A stretch of 64,000 nt of DNA, from the NCBI GenBank assembly GCA_950097015.1, contig CATNEN010000024.1, positions 6,090,001 through 6,154,000 on the forward strand, written 5' to 3'. Below the pieces are notes generated by a model that had not been told where the DNA came from, ran no database searches, and worked only from the letters and a program-made list of their open reading frames with translations. The position numbers and the translations under genes are program-made. Within the stretch, counting starts at the first letter, position 1; each line of letters opens with the position of its first letter. Shown piece after piece: positions 47,301-55,200 of the stretch. This stretch comes from Macrostomum hystrix (lineage: Eukaryota > Platyhelminthes > Macrostomidae).

Positions 47301-49868
47301 CCCTGTCTGCCTCTCCCTGTCTGCCTCTCCCTGTCTGCCTCTCCCTGTCTGCCTCTCCCTGTCTGCCTCTCCCTGTCTGCCTCTCCCTGTCTGCCTCTCC
47401 CTGTCTGCCTCTCCCTGTCTGCCTCTCCCTGTCTGCCTCTCCCTGTCTGCCTCTCCCTGTCTGCCTCTCCCTGTCTGCCTCTCCCTGTCTGCCTCTCACT
47501 GTCTCCCTATCCCTGTCTCCCTATCCCTGTCTCCCTATCCCTGTCTCTTTCTGAGAAAGCATTAGCGTGTCTCATTTACTGTTCTTTCATTTGATACGCG
47601 CTAACATCTGAACCGTTTTGAAATAAAATCGCGGGTTTGCTAACTTTCCACGACAAGCTTCGACAAAGACTTTGCAACAATCACCCGGAAATAAGAAGTG
47701 AAACTGAATTTCAAGAAAAAAATTCCCACCCTAACAAGCCTTCCGCTGATCGCCTAATCAAAAGACTGACAAATTCACGGCTCAGATCGGATGGTTGGAA
47801 TTTAATTCGCAGTTCACAATGTGACTTTGAAATTCTAGTGAGCCCCAAGCTGCCAGATTTAAACCAGAGAGTCGAGTGTTTAATTAGAAAAGGTGTTAAA
47901 TAATTCGAGTGATACTCTCACATCTAATTTGGAAAGTGAATTCACGATGGCAAAGAGTCGCGGCAGCCATATTTTCCAAGATTCACTCCTATGGGAATTG
48001 GTCGAGTGAATCTTCTGCCTGAATAGTATAGAGATCGATTGATTTGAGATATTGCTCAGAGGGGCGCGGGCTGCCTAAATCTGCTGGATTGTTCTAAAGT
48101 CAAAATAAAACAATCAAAAACATTATTTTCTTCTTCTTGTGTTTAAGATACTTGGAAACCAACATTTCACCTACCAGTCTACTCAGAAACCTACCAGTCT
48201 ACTCAGATACCTACCAGTCTACTCAGATACCTACCAGTCTACTCAGATACCTACCAGTCTACTCAGAAACCTACCAGTCTACTCAGAAACCTACCAGTCT
48301 ACTAAGATACCTACCAGTCTACTCAGATACCTACCAGTCTACTCAGATACCTACCAGTCTACTCAGATACCTACCAGTCTACTCAGAAATCTACCAGTCT
48401 ACTCAGAAATCTACCAGTCTACTAAGATACCTACCAGTCTACTAAGATACCTACCAGTCTACTAAGATACCTACCAGTCTACTCAGATACCTACCAGTCT
48501 ACTCAGATACCTACCAGTCTACTCAGATACCTACCAGTCTACTCAGAAACCTACCAGTCTACTCAGATACCTACCAGTCTACTCAGATACCTACCAGTCT
48601 ACTCAGAAACCTACCAGTCTACTAAGATACCTACCAGTCTACTCAGATACCTACCAGTCTACTCAGATACCTACCAGTCTACTCAGATACCTACCAGTCT
48701 ACTCAGATACCTACCAGTCTACTCAGATACCTACCAGTCTACTCAGATACCTACCAGTCTACTCAGAAACCTACCAGTCTACTAAGATACCTACCAGTCT
48801 ACTCAGATACCTACCAGTCTACTCAGATACCTACCAGTCTACTCAGATACCTACCAGTCTACTCAGATACCTACCAGTCTACTCAGATACCTACCAGTCT
48901 ACTCAGAAACCTACCAGTCTACTAAGATACCTACCAGTCTACTCAGATACCTACCAGTCTACTCAGATACCTACCAGTCTACTCAGATACCTACCAGTCT
49001 ACTCAGAAATCTACCAGTCTACTCAGAAATCTACCAGTCTACTAAGATACCTACCAGTCTACTAAGATACCTACCAGTCTACTCAGATACCTACCAGTCT
49101 ACTAAGATACCTACCAGTCTACTAAGAAACCTACCAATCTACTCAGATACCTACCAGTCTACTAAGATACCTACCAGTCTACTCAGATACCTACCAGTCT
49201 ACTCAGATACCTACCAGTCTACTCAGATACCTACCAGTCTCCTCAAATACCTACCAGTCTACTAAGATACCTACCAGTCTCCTCAAATACCTACCAGTCT
49301 TCTCAGATACCTACCAGTCTCCTCAGATACCTACCAGTCTCCTCAAATACCTACCAGTCTACTAAGATACCTACCAGTCTACTCAGATACGTACCAGTCT
49401 CCTCAAATACCTACCAGTCTACTCAGATACCTACCAGTCTACTCAGATACCTACCAGTCTACTCAGATACCTACCAGTATCCTCAGAAACCTGCCAGTTT
49501 CCTCAGATACCTACCAGTCTACTCAGATACCTATTAGTCTACTCAGACACGTACCAGTCAACTCAGACACCTACTAGTCTCGTTCGAAACCTACTAGTCC
49601 TGTCAGATTACCTACTAGTCTCCTTAGATTCCAGTCACCCCACCCTATCAGTCTCACCGGTGACATAGTCCACCTCAACCTCAATGAGGTACCGGGCTCG
49701 AATCCCGTTGCCAACCGGACTCGCCGGAACAGTCGCAGGAGCGGCCACCGTTGCCGGATGCAACGCCTGACTCCCAACTGTCGCACTACCGATGTGCAGC
49801 GGCAGAAACAGCATCGTTGCTATGACAACAGCTCGAAATTGCAGTCGTGAATGCTTCGGAGAAATCAT
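16460..49868 (-). CDS. neuregulin-like Ig+EGF transmembrane growth factor (whole gene, 9 exons)
   Basis: Joining 49868-49658, 38884-38695, 26759-26647, 26211-26155, 24399-24327, 20972-20884, 20803-20704, 17897-17837 and 17323-16460 gives 585 aa, with all eight phases matching. Domains: signal peptide (about 1-29); Ig C2 domain (Cys96, Trp108, DSGNYTC with Cys155); Thr/Pro spacer (172-190); one EGF domain (Cys193, 198, 204, 214, 216, 225, ending HGDRC); two further Cys (239, 246); transmembrane helix about 253-272; basic juxtamembrane QRRRD; long Ser/Pro/Gln/Ala-rich tail. This order is that of Ig-type neuregulins (Drosophila Vein has Ig+EGF but no membrane helix). The expected role is a membrane-anchored, shed ligand of ErbB/EGF-receptor kinases. 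The first EGF loop (4 residues between Cys1 and Cys2) is shorter than the 7 usual in known ErbB ligands, so receptor binding is inferred. Introns range from 80 bp to 11.9 kb and most are largely minisatellite. Confidence 0.85.
17375..17695 (-). mobile_element. tRNA-derived SINE, family 1, copy B (5'-truncated), in growth-factor intron 8
   Basis: It is highly similar to copy A over the body, in the same orientation as the host gene. The tail (ATTATT) ends just upstream of the exon 9 acceptor. The head is lost after the region next to box B (ATTCGAT-like remnant GAACTCAAGG). Confidence 0.85.
17837..17897 (-). CDS. growth-factor gene exon 8: basic juxtamembrane segment
   Basis: The acceptor is TTTGTTTCAG and the donor AAA|GTGAGA (phase 2 in, phase 0 out). 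It encodes [20 protein letters not shown], a positively charged stop-transfer segment as expected just inside the membrane. Confidence 0.8.
17898..18395. other. unique part of growth-factor intron 7
   Basis: No additional exon is seen between exon 8 and the G-rich minisatellite. Confidence 0.45.
18396..20665. repeat. 34-bp G-rich minisatellite in growth-factor intron 7 (about 66 copies)
   Basis: The unit contains TAGGGTGTGAGGGTAGGG and TGTGTCATTCCAGGAA. There are three zones: alternating 29- and 34-bp units (to about 18670), a uniform 34-bp core, and a diverged right zone (about 20240-20665) with GGTCGGTCATT and ATGATCAGG. It ends about 40 bp from the exon 7 donor. Each unit has three GGG runs on the plus strand. 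Confidence 0.97.
20704..20803 (-). CDS. growth-factor gene exon 7: transmembrane helix
   Basis: The acceptor is CATTTCAG and the donor AAG|GTCTGT (phase 1 in, phase 2 out), 80 bp from exon 6. It encodes [20 protein letters not shown], a single membrane-spanning helix flanked by charged residues. Confidence 0.88.
20884..20972 (-). CDS. growth-factor gene exon 6: EGF domain end and stalk
   Basis: The acceptor is CTTTTGCAG|C and the donor CTGG|GTCAGT (phase 2 in, phase 1 out). It encodes [13 protein letters not shown], completing the EGF domain (Cys-x-Cys-x8-Cys), then a short stalk with an extra cysteine in FTETCKGK. Confidence 0.9.
20973..21540. other. intron 5 unique segment
   Basis: Contains a short (CTG)n run near 21378-21402 and no supported exon. 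Confidence 0.45.
21545..21850 (+). mobile_element. tRNA-derived SINE, family 1, copy C, antisense in growth-factor intron 5
   Basis: Box A-like GTGGCAGAGCTG and box B GAGCTCGATTCC are followed by the shared body. Instead of an (ATT)n tail it passes into short repeats of ATTGCCCACAGCCCAATG up to about 21970. Confidence 0.82.
21841..21970. repeat. short tandem expansion at the 3' end of SINE copy C
   Basis: Several imperfect copies of ATTGCCCACAGCCCAATG and CACATTGCCCATTGTG, apparently grown from the SINE 3' sequence. Confidence 0.75.
21971..22690. other. unique intron 5 DNA
   Basis: AT-rich DNA with no supported exon. Confidence 0.45.
22690..23590. repeat. 16-bp minisatellite in growth-factor intron 5 (about 56 copies)
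   Basis: The plus-strand unit is GGGAGAGGGTAAGAAT, with 14- and 15-bp deletions and A/G variants. A purine-rich GAGAGA tract follows to 23640. Confidence 0.96.
23656..23874 (-). CDS. candidate small secreted cysteine-containing peptide, nested in growth-factor intron 5
   Basis: A 72-codon frame on the same strand as the host gene. It starts [10 protein letters not shown] and runs into [17 protein letters not shown], a good signal-peptide core, then [12 protein letters not shown] and one later cysteine. It resembles a short secreted peptide, but the frame is small, intronic and unsupported by any family, so chance remains likely. Confidence 0.25.
   Translation of the reverse strand: MEKMTDLALTILLCFALLFAFGCAIAGCKTCLCVTDYSCLRAEQSLLNNRKLTLNGQCDSVSTISLRYSYLE
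24327..24399 (-). CDS. growth-factor gene exon 5: EGF domain, cysteines 1-4
   Basis: The acceptor is CTACTCCGCAG and the donor AA|GTGAGT (phase 1 in, phase 2 out). It encodes [15 protein letters not shown] through FC, the first four EGF cysteines. A minisatellite begins 19 bp upstream of the acceptor and grades into the splice site. Confidence 0.9.
24418..25230. repeat. 16/20-bp minisatellite in growth-factor intron 4 (about 45 copies)
   Basis: The plus-strand unit is GAGTCAAGGCTTGAGT, with or without an extra GAGT. It starts 19 bp upstream of the exon 5 acceptor in gene direction. The splice-site-proximal sequence (24405-24423) is itself a degenerate copy. Confidence 0.96.
25231..25764. other. 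unique intron 4 segment with an unexplained open frame
   Basis: An 87-codon minus-strand frame (25347-25610) encodes a hydrophobic stretch ([20 protein letters not shown] then [14 protein letters not shown]). It might be a fragment of a membrane protein or retroposed sequence. I do not recognise it, and it is not needed for the growth-factor coding sequence. Confidence 0.3.
25765..26110. repeat. 31-bp minisatellite in growth-factor intron 4 (about 11 copies)
   Basis: The plus-strand unit is TTCAGGGTGTCAGTCTCTTT plus CCCACCAGTCC. It ends 45 bp from the exon 4 donor. Confidence 0.96.
26155..26211 (-). CDS. growth-factor gene exon 4: Thr/Pro spacer
   Basis: A small 57-bp exon, acceptor TTTTTAG and donor ACG|GTGAGA-like (exon ends GACG), phase 1 both sides. 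It encodes [17 protein letters not shown], a likely O-glycosylated linker between Ig and EGF domains as in neuregulins. Being symmetric, it could be skipped without frameshift. Confidence 0.75.
26647..26759 (-). CDS. growth-factor gene exon 3: second half of the Ig domain
   Basis: The acceptor is CCATTCCCAG|G and the donor GCAG|GTAAGC (phase 2 in, phase 1 out). It encodes [16 protein letters not shown], the strand E-F motif with the second Ig cysteine. The open frame continues upstream through unique intron and repeat, so the acceptor was chosen by phase and pyrimidine tract. Confidence 0.9.
26840..33310. repeat. 32-bp minisatellite in growth-factor intron 2 (about 200 copies, 6.5 kb)
   Basis: The plus-strand unit is TTGCATTCCATTCCCTTAGA plus AAACTCAGGGAG; the 32-bp register is never lost. 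Sites vary between T/C (GCATTCC or GCATCCC), CCCT/TCTC, TTAG/TCAG and GGGAG/AGAG. Shared combinations show larger internal duplications. It starts about 80 bp upstream of the exon 3 acceptor in gene direction. Confidence 0.98.
33311..34733. other. unique intron 2 segment with a hexanucleotide repeat
   Basis: Contains a (GAATCT/GAATCC)n run at about 33840-33985. A 127-codon plus-strand frame at 33390-33773 and another through the hexamer lack recognisable domains and lie antisense in the host intron. Not called as genes. Confidence 0.45.
34734..35450. repeat. 12-bp pyrimidine-rich minisatellite (about 60 copies)
   Basis: The unit is CCTTCTCCCTGC, with TGTCCTTCTCCC and CTACTCC variants, in intron 2 of the growth-factor gene. 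On the gene strand it is purine-rich. Confidence 0.97.
35585..35740 (-). other. coding-like island in growth-factor intron 2
   Basis: The minus strand is GC-rich with a frame encoding [20 protein letters not shown] and a good pyrimidine tract (TTTTCTGTCTTGTCTTCCG) before it. In phase 2 it could join exon 2 but the donor (AAG|GTGGAG or GA|GTTGAC) is weak. Inserting it would lengthen the Ig domain unusually. It may be an alternative exon or an old coding remnant. Confidence 0.25.
35741..36165. other. unique intron 2 DNA
   Basis: No supported exon. Confidence 0.4.
36166..36490. repeat. 12-bp TATCTCTCGCCC minisatellite
   Basis: Variant units (GCTCTCTATCTC, CCCTCTCCCTCT, CACCC) in a pyrimidine-rich tract of intron 2. 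Confidence 0.93.
36491..37115. other. unique intron 2 DNA
   Basis: AT-rich DNA with no supported exon. Confidence 0.45.
37116..38668. repeat. 20-bp minisatellite next to the exon 2 donor (about 75 copies)
   Basis: The plus-strand unit is AGTGACAGTGAGTGAGGTAG, with GGGAG, ACATTAGG-deletion and GGCAG variants giving a higher-order pattern. It ends about 27 bp from the exon 2 donor. The nearest units are the most diverged. Confidence 0.97.
38695..38884 (-). CDS. growth-factor gene exon 2: first half of the Ig C2 domain
   Basis: The acceptor is ACTTTGCAG and the donor CA|GTGAGT (phase 1 in, phase 2 out). It encodes the first Ig cysteine ([16 protein letters not shown]) with the conserved tryptophan 12 residues later. 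Codon use is GC-rich, unlike the flanking repeats. Confidence 0.9.
38900..41030. repeat. 28-bp minisatellite in growth-factor intron 1 (about 70 copies)
   Basis: The plus-strand unit is GTCTCAGGGTGAGATTCTGT plus AGCAGTTA. It is diverged at the left edge (from about 39010) and regular from 39230 to 41025. In gene orientation every unit reads GACTAAC or AACTAAC followed by TGCTACAG, which looks like a branch point and an AG. Confidence 0.97.
41031..42630. other. unique intron 1 DNA
   Basis: No supported exon. A pair of oppositely oriented ATTGG motifs lies near 41360-41420. Confidence 0.45.
42640..42998. repeat. degenerate 35-40-bp repeat with AATGTACAT
   Basis: About nine diverged units share (T)GTACATT, TTCTCC and TAAATCTCTACC. 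The last two, at about 42930-42995, are nearly identical, so the array is old with recent local copying. Confidence 0.75.
42999..43749. other. unique intron 1 DNA
   Basis: No supported exon. Confidence 0.4.
43750..45475. repeat. 15/16-bp minisatellite in growth-factor intron 1 (about 112 copies)
   Basis: Units CAGAATCTTCCCAAT (15 bp) and CAGAATCTCCCCCAAT (16 bp), with AACCTTCCC and CCTAAT variants, are arranged in recurring blocks. The mixed lengths shift frame, so the open frames are short. Confidence 0.97.
45476..46080. other. unique intron 1 DNA
   Basis: No supported exon. Confidence 0.4.
46081..46400. repeat. 34-bp minisatellite (about 9-10 copies)
   Basis: The unit is CACCCACCTCACTCCGCTTT plus ACGCATCCGTCAAG. 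The right half carries deleted units (ACTCCATCAGACACCC). Confidence 0.95.
46401..47140. other. unique intron 1 DNA
   Basis: No supported exon. Confidence 0.4.
47141..47550. repeat. 14-bp pyrimidine-rich minisatellite (about 28 copies)
   Basis: The unit is CTCCCTGTCTGCCT, nearly perfect, ending in TATCCCTGTCTCCC variants. Confidence 0.97.
47551..48165. other. unique intron 1 DNA
   Basis: An 88-codon plus-strand frame (47637-47903) has no recognisable features. Confidence 0.4.
48166..49625. repeat. 20-bp minisatellite adjoining the exon 1 donor (about 73 copies)
   Basis: The plus-strand unit is CTACCAGTCTACTCAGATAC. Copies become increasingly degenerate from about 49240 toward the exon 1 donor at 49658. 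On the gene strand each unit reads TGGTAG|GTATCTGAG, a weak 5' splice-site look-alike. Confidence 0.97.
49658..49868 (-). CDS. growth-factor gene exon 1: signal peptide (residues 1-70)
   Basis: The ATG at 49868 opens a classic signal peptide: basic n-region ([10 protein letters not shown]), hydrophobic [15 protein letters not shown] and a likely cleavage after GSA. An Ala/Thr/Pro segment follows. The donor is ACCG|GTGAGA in phase 1. A leader exon further upstream is possible. Confidence 0.8.
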
Positions 49869-50404
49869 ATTTTGCGGTCCTAACTTCGTCGGTTAACAAT
49901 AGAAGAAGTTTAAACTCAACTGCTGCTCACTTACTTCGCGCTCTAATTCTTTCTAGCTAGCTCTGCTTCTGTGCTATTAAGCGCCAATAAATAATAACAC
50001 TACTCAATAGGAACATTGACAATCGACTGCTCAACGAGGCAGGCGCCTCTGCTTTTACTTTGAAAACCCGCCGCTGCTTTTTAATACAGTAGTTTAATAC
50101 TAGAGGAACAAGCTTTTGCTAGCTGCAATCTGATTGGTCGGCCGCGGCCTGTCTCTGTAACCGAGTGAGCGCAGCTACTCAAACAAGGATTGCCGGGCCA
50201 CTCAGTTAAAAGTTGAAGCCTTTTAACAGCAAGCTCAAAAGACTGTCTCCATCATTAATTAGCGATTTGACTGAAAACTAGAGTTTTTTAAGGAAGTAGA
50301 AATATCGCGTAACCTTGCTGAGTCATACTGATTAACAAATCAGCGCTAATCCTGCTCAGGTCTCAAAGTAATATCATTATCCTAGAGCACCTCAAAGTAT
50401 TGAC
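49869..50404. other. 5' flank of the growth-factor gene
   Basis: Unique DNA with the CCAAT/TATA-like motifs annotated separately. No exon is seen. Confidence 0.4.
50070..50140 (-). promoter_or_regulatory. possible promoter of the growth-factor gene
   Basis: On the minus strand a CCAAT box (GACCAATCAG, 50131-50140) precedes a TATA-like TATTAAAAAGC at about 50075-50085, 200-270 bp upstream of the ATG. The spacing is reasonable for a core promoter. No transcript evidence. Confidence 0.25.
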
Positions 50405-50610
50405 AGGCCTGAACCTTCATGGCCTGAACCTTCATGGCCTGAACCTTCATGGCCTGAACCTCCATGGCCTGGACCTTCATGGCCTGGACCTTCATGGCCT
50501 GAACCTTCATGGCCTGAACCTTCATGGCCTGAACCTTCATGGCCTGAACCTTCATGGCCTGGACCCTTCTTGGCGAGGACTCTTCATGCCATGGACCTTC
50601 CATGGCCTGG
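50405..50610. repeat. 15-bp minisatellite (about 12 copies)
   Basis: The unit is GGCCTGAACCTTCAT, with GGACC and CTTCTTGG variants at the right end. Confidence 0.95.
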
Positions 50611-51355
50611 AATCTTAAGCTAATTATGGATTGGATCTGAAGCGGAAAAAATTAGCATCAAAGAGTATAATTTTCACTCAATAAACCCTTATTCTACTGT
50701 TAGTAAAACAGTTGCGCTTGAATTAGAATTTTCTGTTGGAAATTTTTTTCTCATCTTGCTACTTGTAGTAGGATACTGGAGAAATATTAAATAAAAAGGA
50801 CTTCAATATTATTTTTGTTGGACAAGCTATTCAGATGCAACATTGGGCAATAGGTGTAACACCTATGCATTATTTAAGTAACAGAAATTGTGCAGGCCAG
50901 CTTTTTATCGGGAAATCAGCCGCCCCCTCTTGACCTCCGGCAGCATTTTCGAGCGGGGATCAGAAATCAAGGCCCTTCGGTTGCTGGGGGAGCATTGACA
51001 CAGATTCGCTGGCATAAATCATAACTGTGATTTCCCCAGTTGTAGCTGAAACTTCCCAGTGAAATAGGCGGGAAAATCGGAAATTTACGACCTGATCAAA
51101 TCCCTGTTCGCTATGGCTAGTCCTTGCCCTAAGGATTGCAAGGTGCAGCTTACACACGTGCAATTCTGCCCCTAGGGGCGGATGAAATGAGTGCAGAATT
51201 CCAGACTGTGCAGACTACACTCTCTACTTGATTTCATAGACAGTGTACCTGCAGTGCGACTTTAGAGTGAATTGTCTATCCTTCCTTATCTTACTATTTC
51301 TGCATTCTCCTAAGACCTTAAAGTTTGGTCAAAACACAACAGCTTGTTATTGTTT
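50611..51355. other. unique intergenic DNA
   Basis: No supported gene. Confidence 0.45.
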
Positions 51356-51800
51356 ATAGGCAGAGAGAGAATGGAGAGAGAAGGGAGAGAGAAGGGAGAG
51401 AGAAGGGAGAGAGAAAGGAGAGAGACCGGAGAGAGAAGGGAGAGAGAAGGAAGAGAATGGAGAGAGAAGGGGGAGAGAATGGAGAGAGAAGGGAGAGAGA
51501 ACGGAGAGAGAAGGGAGAGAGAACGGAGAGAGAACGGAGAGAGAATGGAGAGAGAAGGAAGAGAGAACGGAGAGAGAGAGGGAGAGAGGGAGAGAGAACG
51601 GAGAGAGAACGGAGAGAGAATGGAGAGAGAAGGGAGAGAGAACAGAGAGAGAGGGAGAGAGAAGGGAGAGAGAACGGAGAGAGAACGGAGAGAGAGGGCG
51701 AGAGAAGGGAGAGAGAAGGGAGAGAGAAGGGAGAGAGAAGGGGAGAGAGGGAGAGAGAGTGGGAGAGAGAGAGGGAGAGAGAAGGGAGAGAGAAGGGATG
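51356..51800. repeat. purine-rich GGAGAGAGAA minisatellite
   Basis: About 10-bp units GGAGAGAGAA with GGGA, CGGA and TGGA variants, almost wholly purine on the plus strand. Open Glu/Arg frames are artefacts. Confidence 0.95.
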
Positions 51801-52225
51801 GAGAATATTAAGTATTTAGAAAGTAGAATCTAAAATCCCATGATGAAGGTAGAAGTGTGTGTGCAGGTACTGCAGTTTCACTGTCCGATTGCTAATATTG
51901 TGCCTGTTATTTAATAATTGCTGGCCCAGGCGAACACCTTCTCTGTCATGACATTTATATATTTTGTGAAAGCACAAATGAAGATAGAGGGCCCGTGACA
52001 AGCTTGAGCAGGTTGGCGAGCAGAATGTGAAGTGTGGAGAGCAGGAAAGAATTTGTTAGTAAATCAGAATGAAATTGAGGTGTCAGATGTGCAGGGTGCA
52101 AATAATCTGGCCAGGTGTTAAAGGTCTGCACTCAAGAATCCCCCAATAACACGCGGATCCCAAGAAGCCAAGTAATAATACAGTTGCACTACAGGATCAA
52201 ATGACCTAAGGATTAGTGGCCTGAA
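51801..52225. other. unique intergenic DNA
   Basis: No supported gene. Confidence 0.4.
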
Positions 52226-55200
52226 ATGCTGCCACTTCAGGTGATTGATGTGAGCTGTGATCAGTGTGAGTGTGTGATTGATCTGAGATGTGATCAATGT
52301 GAGTGTGTGATTGATGTGAGCTGTGATCAATGTGAGTGTGTGATTGATGTGAGCTGTGATCAGTGTGAGTGTGTGATTGATCTGAGATGTGATCAATGTG
52401 AGTGTGTGATTGATGTGAGCTGTGATCAATGTGAGTGTGTGATTGATGTGAGCTGTGATCAGTGTGAGTGTGTGATTGATCTGAGATGTGATCAATGTGA
52501 GTGTGTGATTGATGTGAGCTGTGATCAATGTGAGTGTGTGATTGATGTGAGCTGTGATCAATGTGAGTGTGTGATTGATGTGAGCTGTGATCAATGTGAG
52601 TGTGTGATTGATGTGAGCTGTGATCAATGTGAGTGTGTGATTGATGTGAGATGTTATCAGTGTGAGTGTGTGATTGATTTGAGATGTGATCAATGTGAGT
52701 GTGTGATTGATGTGAGCTGTGATCAGTGTGAGTGTGTGATTGATGTGAGCTGTGATCAGAGTGAGTGTGGAGTTGATGTGAGCTGTGATCAATGTGAGTG
52801 TGTGATTGATGTGAGCTGTGATCAGTGTGAGTGTGTGATTGATCTGAGATGTGATCAATGTGAGTGTGTGATTGATCTGGGCTGTGATCAGTGTGAGTGT
52901 GTGGTTGATGTGAGCTGTGATCAGTGTGAGTGTGTGATTGATCTGAGATGTGATCAATGTGAGTGTGTGATTGATGTGAGCTGTGATCAATGTGAGTGTG
53001 TGATTGATGTGAGCTGTGATCAGTGTGAGTGTGTGATTGATCTGAGCTGTGATCAATGTGAGTGTGTGATTGATGTGAGATGTGATCAGTGTGTGTGTGT
53101 GATTGATGTGAGCTGTGATCAGTGTGAGTGTGTGATTGATCTGAGATGTGATCAATGTGAGTGTGTGATTGATGTGAGCTGTGATCAATGTGAGTGTGTG
53201 ATTGATGTGAGCTGTGATCAGTGTGAGTGTGTGATTGATCTGAGCTGTGATCAATGTGAGTGTGTGATTGATGTGAGATGTGATCAGTGTGTGTGTGTGA
53301 TTGATGTGAGCTGTGATCAGTGTGAGTGTCTGATTGATCTGAGATGTGATCAATGTGAGTGTGTGATTGATGTGAGCTGTGATCAATGTGAGTGTGTGAT
53401 TGATCTGAGATGTGATCAATGTGAGTGTGTGATTGATCTGGGCTGTGATCAGTGTGAGTGTGTGGTTGATGTGAGCTGTGATCAGTGTGAGTGTGTGATT
53501 GATCTGAGATGTGATCAATGTGAGTGTGTGATTGATGTGAGCTGTGATCAATGTGAGTGTGTGATTGATGTGAGCTGTGATCAGTGTGAGTGTGTGATTG
53601 ATCTGAGCTGTGATCAATGTGAGTGTGTGATTGATGTGAGATGTGATCAGTGTGTGTGTGTGATTGATGTGAGCTGTGATCAGTGTGAGTGTGTGATTGA
53701 TCTGAGATGTGATCAATGTGAGTGTGTGATTGATGTGAGCTGTGATCAATGTGAGTGTGTGATTGATCTGAGATGTGATCAGTGTGAGTGTGTGATTGAT
53801 GTGAGCTGTGATCAATGTGAGTGTGTGATTGATGTGAGCTGTGATCAGTGTGAGTGTGTGATTGATCTGAGATGTGATCAATGTGAGTGTGTGATTGATC
53901 TGGGCTGTGATCAGTGTGAGTGTGTGGTTGATGTGAGCTGTGATCAGTGTGAGTGTGTGATTGATCTGAGATGTGATCAATGTGAGTGTGTGATTGATGT
54001 GAGCTGTGATCAATGTGAGTGTGTGATTGATGTGAGCTGTGATCAGTGTGAGTGTGTGATTGATCTGAGCTGTGATCAATGTGAGTGTGTGATTGATGTG
54101 AGATGTGATCAGTGTGTGTGTGTGATTGATGTGAGCTGTGATCAGTGTGAGTGTGTGATTGATCTGAGATGTGATCAATGTGAGTGTGTGATTGATGTGA
54201 GCTGTGATCAATGTGAGTGTGTGATTGATGTGAGCTGTGATCAGTGTGAGTGTGTGATTGATCTGAGATGTGATCAATGTGAGTGTGTGATTGATGTGAG
54301 CTGTGATCAATGTGAGTGTGTGATTGAATGTGAGCTGTGATCAGTGTGAGTGTGTGATTGATCTGAGATGTGATCAATGTGAGTGTGTGATTGATGTGAG
54401 ATGTGATCAGTGTGAGTGTGTGATTGATGTGAGATGTGATCAGTGTGAGGGTGTGATTGATGTGAGCTGTGATCAGTGTGAGTGTGTGATTGATGTGAGC
54501 TGTGATCAGAGTGAGTGTGTGATTGATGTGAGCTGTGATCAATGTGAGTGTGTGATTGATCTGGGCTGTGATCAGTGTGAGTGTGTGGTTGATGTGAGCT
54601 GTGATCAGTGTGAGTGTGTGATTGATCTGAGATGTGATCAATGTGAGTGTGTGATTGATGTGAGCTGTGATCAATGTGAGTGTGTGATTGATGTGAGCTG
54701 TGATCAGTGTGAGTGTGTGATTGATCTGAGCTGTGATCAATGTGAGTGTGTGATTGATGTGAGATGTGATCAGTGTGTGTATGTGATTGATGTGAGCTGT
54801 GATCAGTGTGAGTGTGTGATTGATCTGAGATGTGATCAATGTGAGTGTGTGATTGAGGTGAGCTGTGATCAATGTGAGTGTGTGATTGATGTGAGCTGTG
54901 ATCAGTGTGAGTGTGTGATTGATCTGAGATGTGATCAATGTGAGTGTGTGATTGATGTGAGCTGTGATCAATGTGAGTGTGTGATTGATGTGAGCTGTGA
55001 TCAGTGTGAGTGTGTGATTGATCTGAGATGTGATCAATGTGAGTGTGTGATTGATGTGAGCTGTGATCAGTGTGAGTGTGTGATTGATCTGAGCTGTGAT
55101 CAATGTGAGTGTGTGATTGATGTGAGATGTGATCAGTGTGTGTGTGTGATTGATGTGAGCTGTGATCAGTGTGAGTGTGTGATTGATGTGAGCTGTGATC

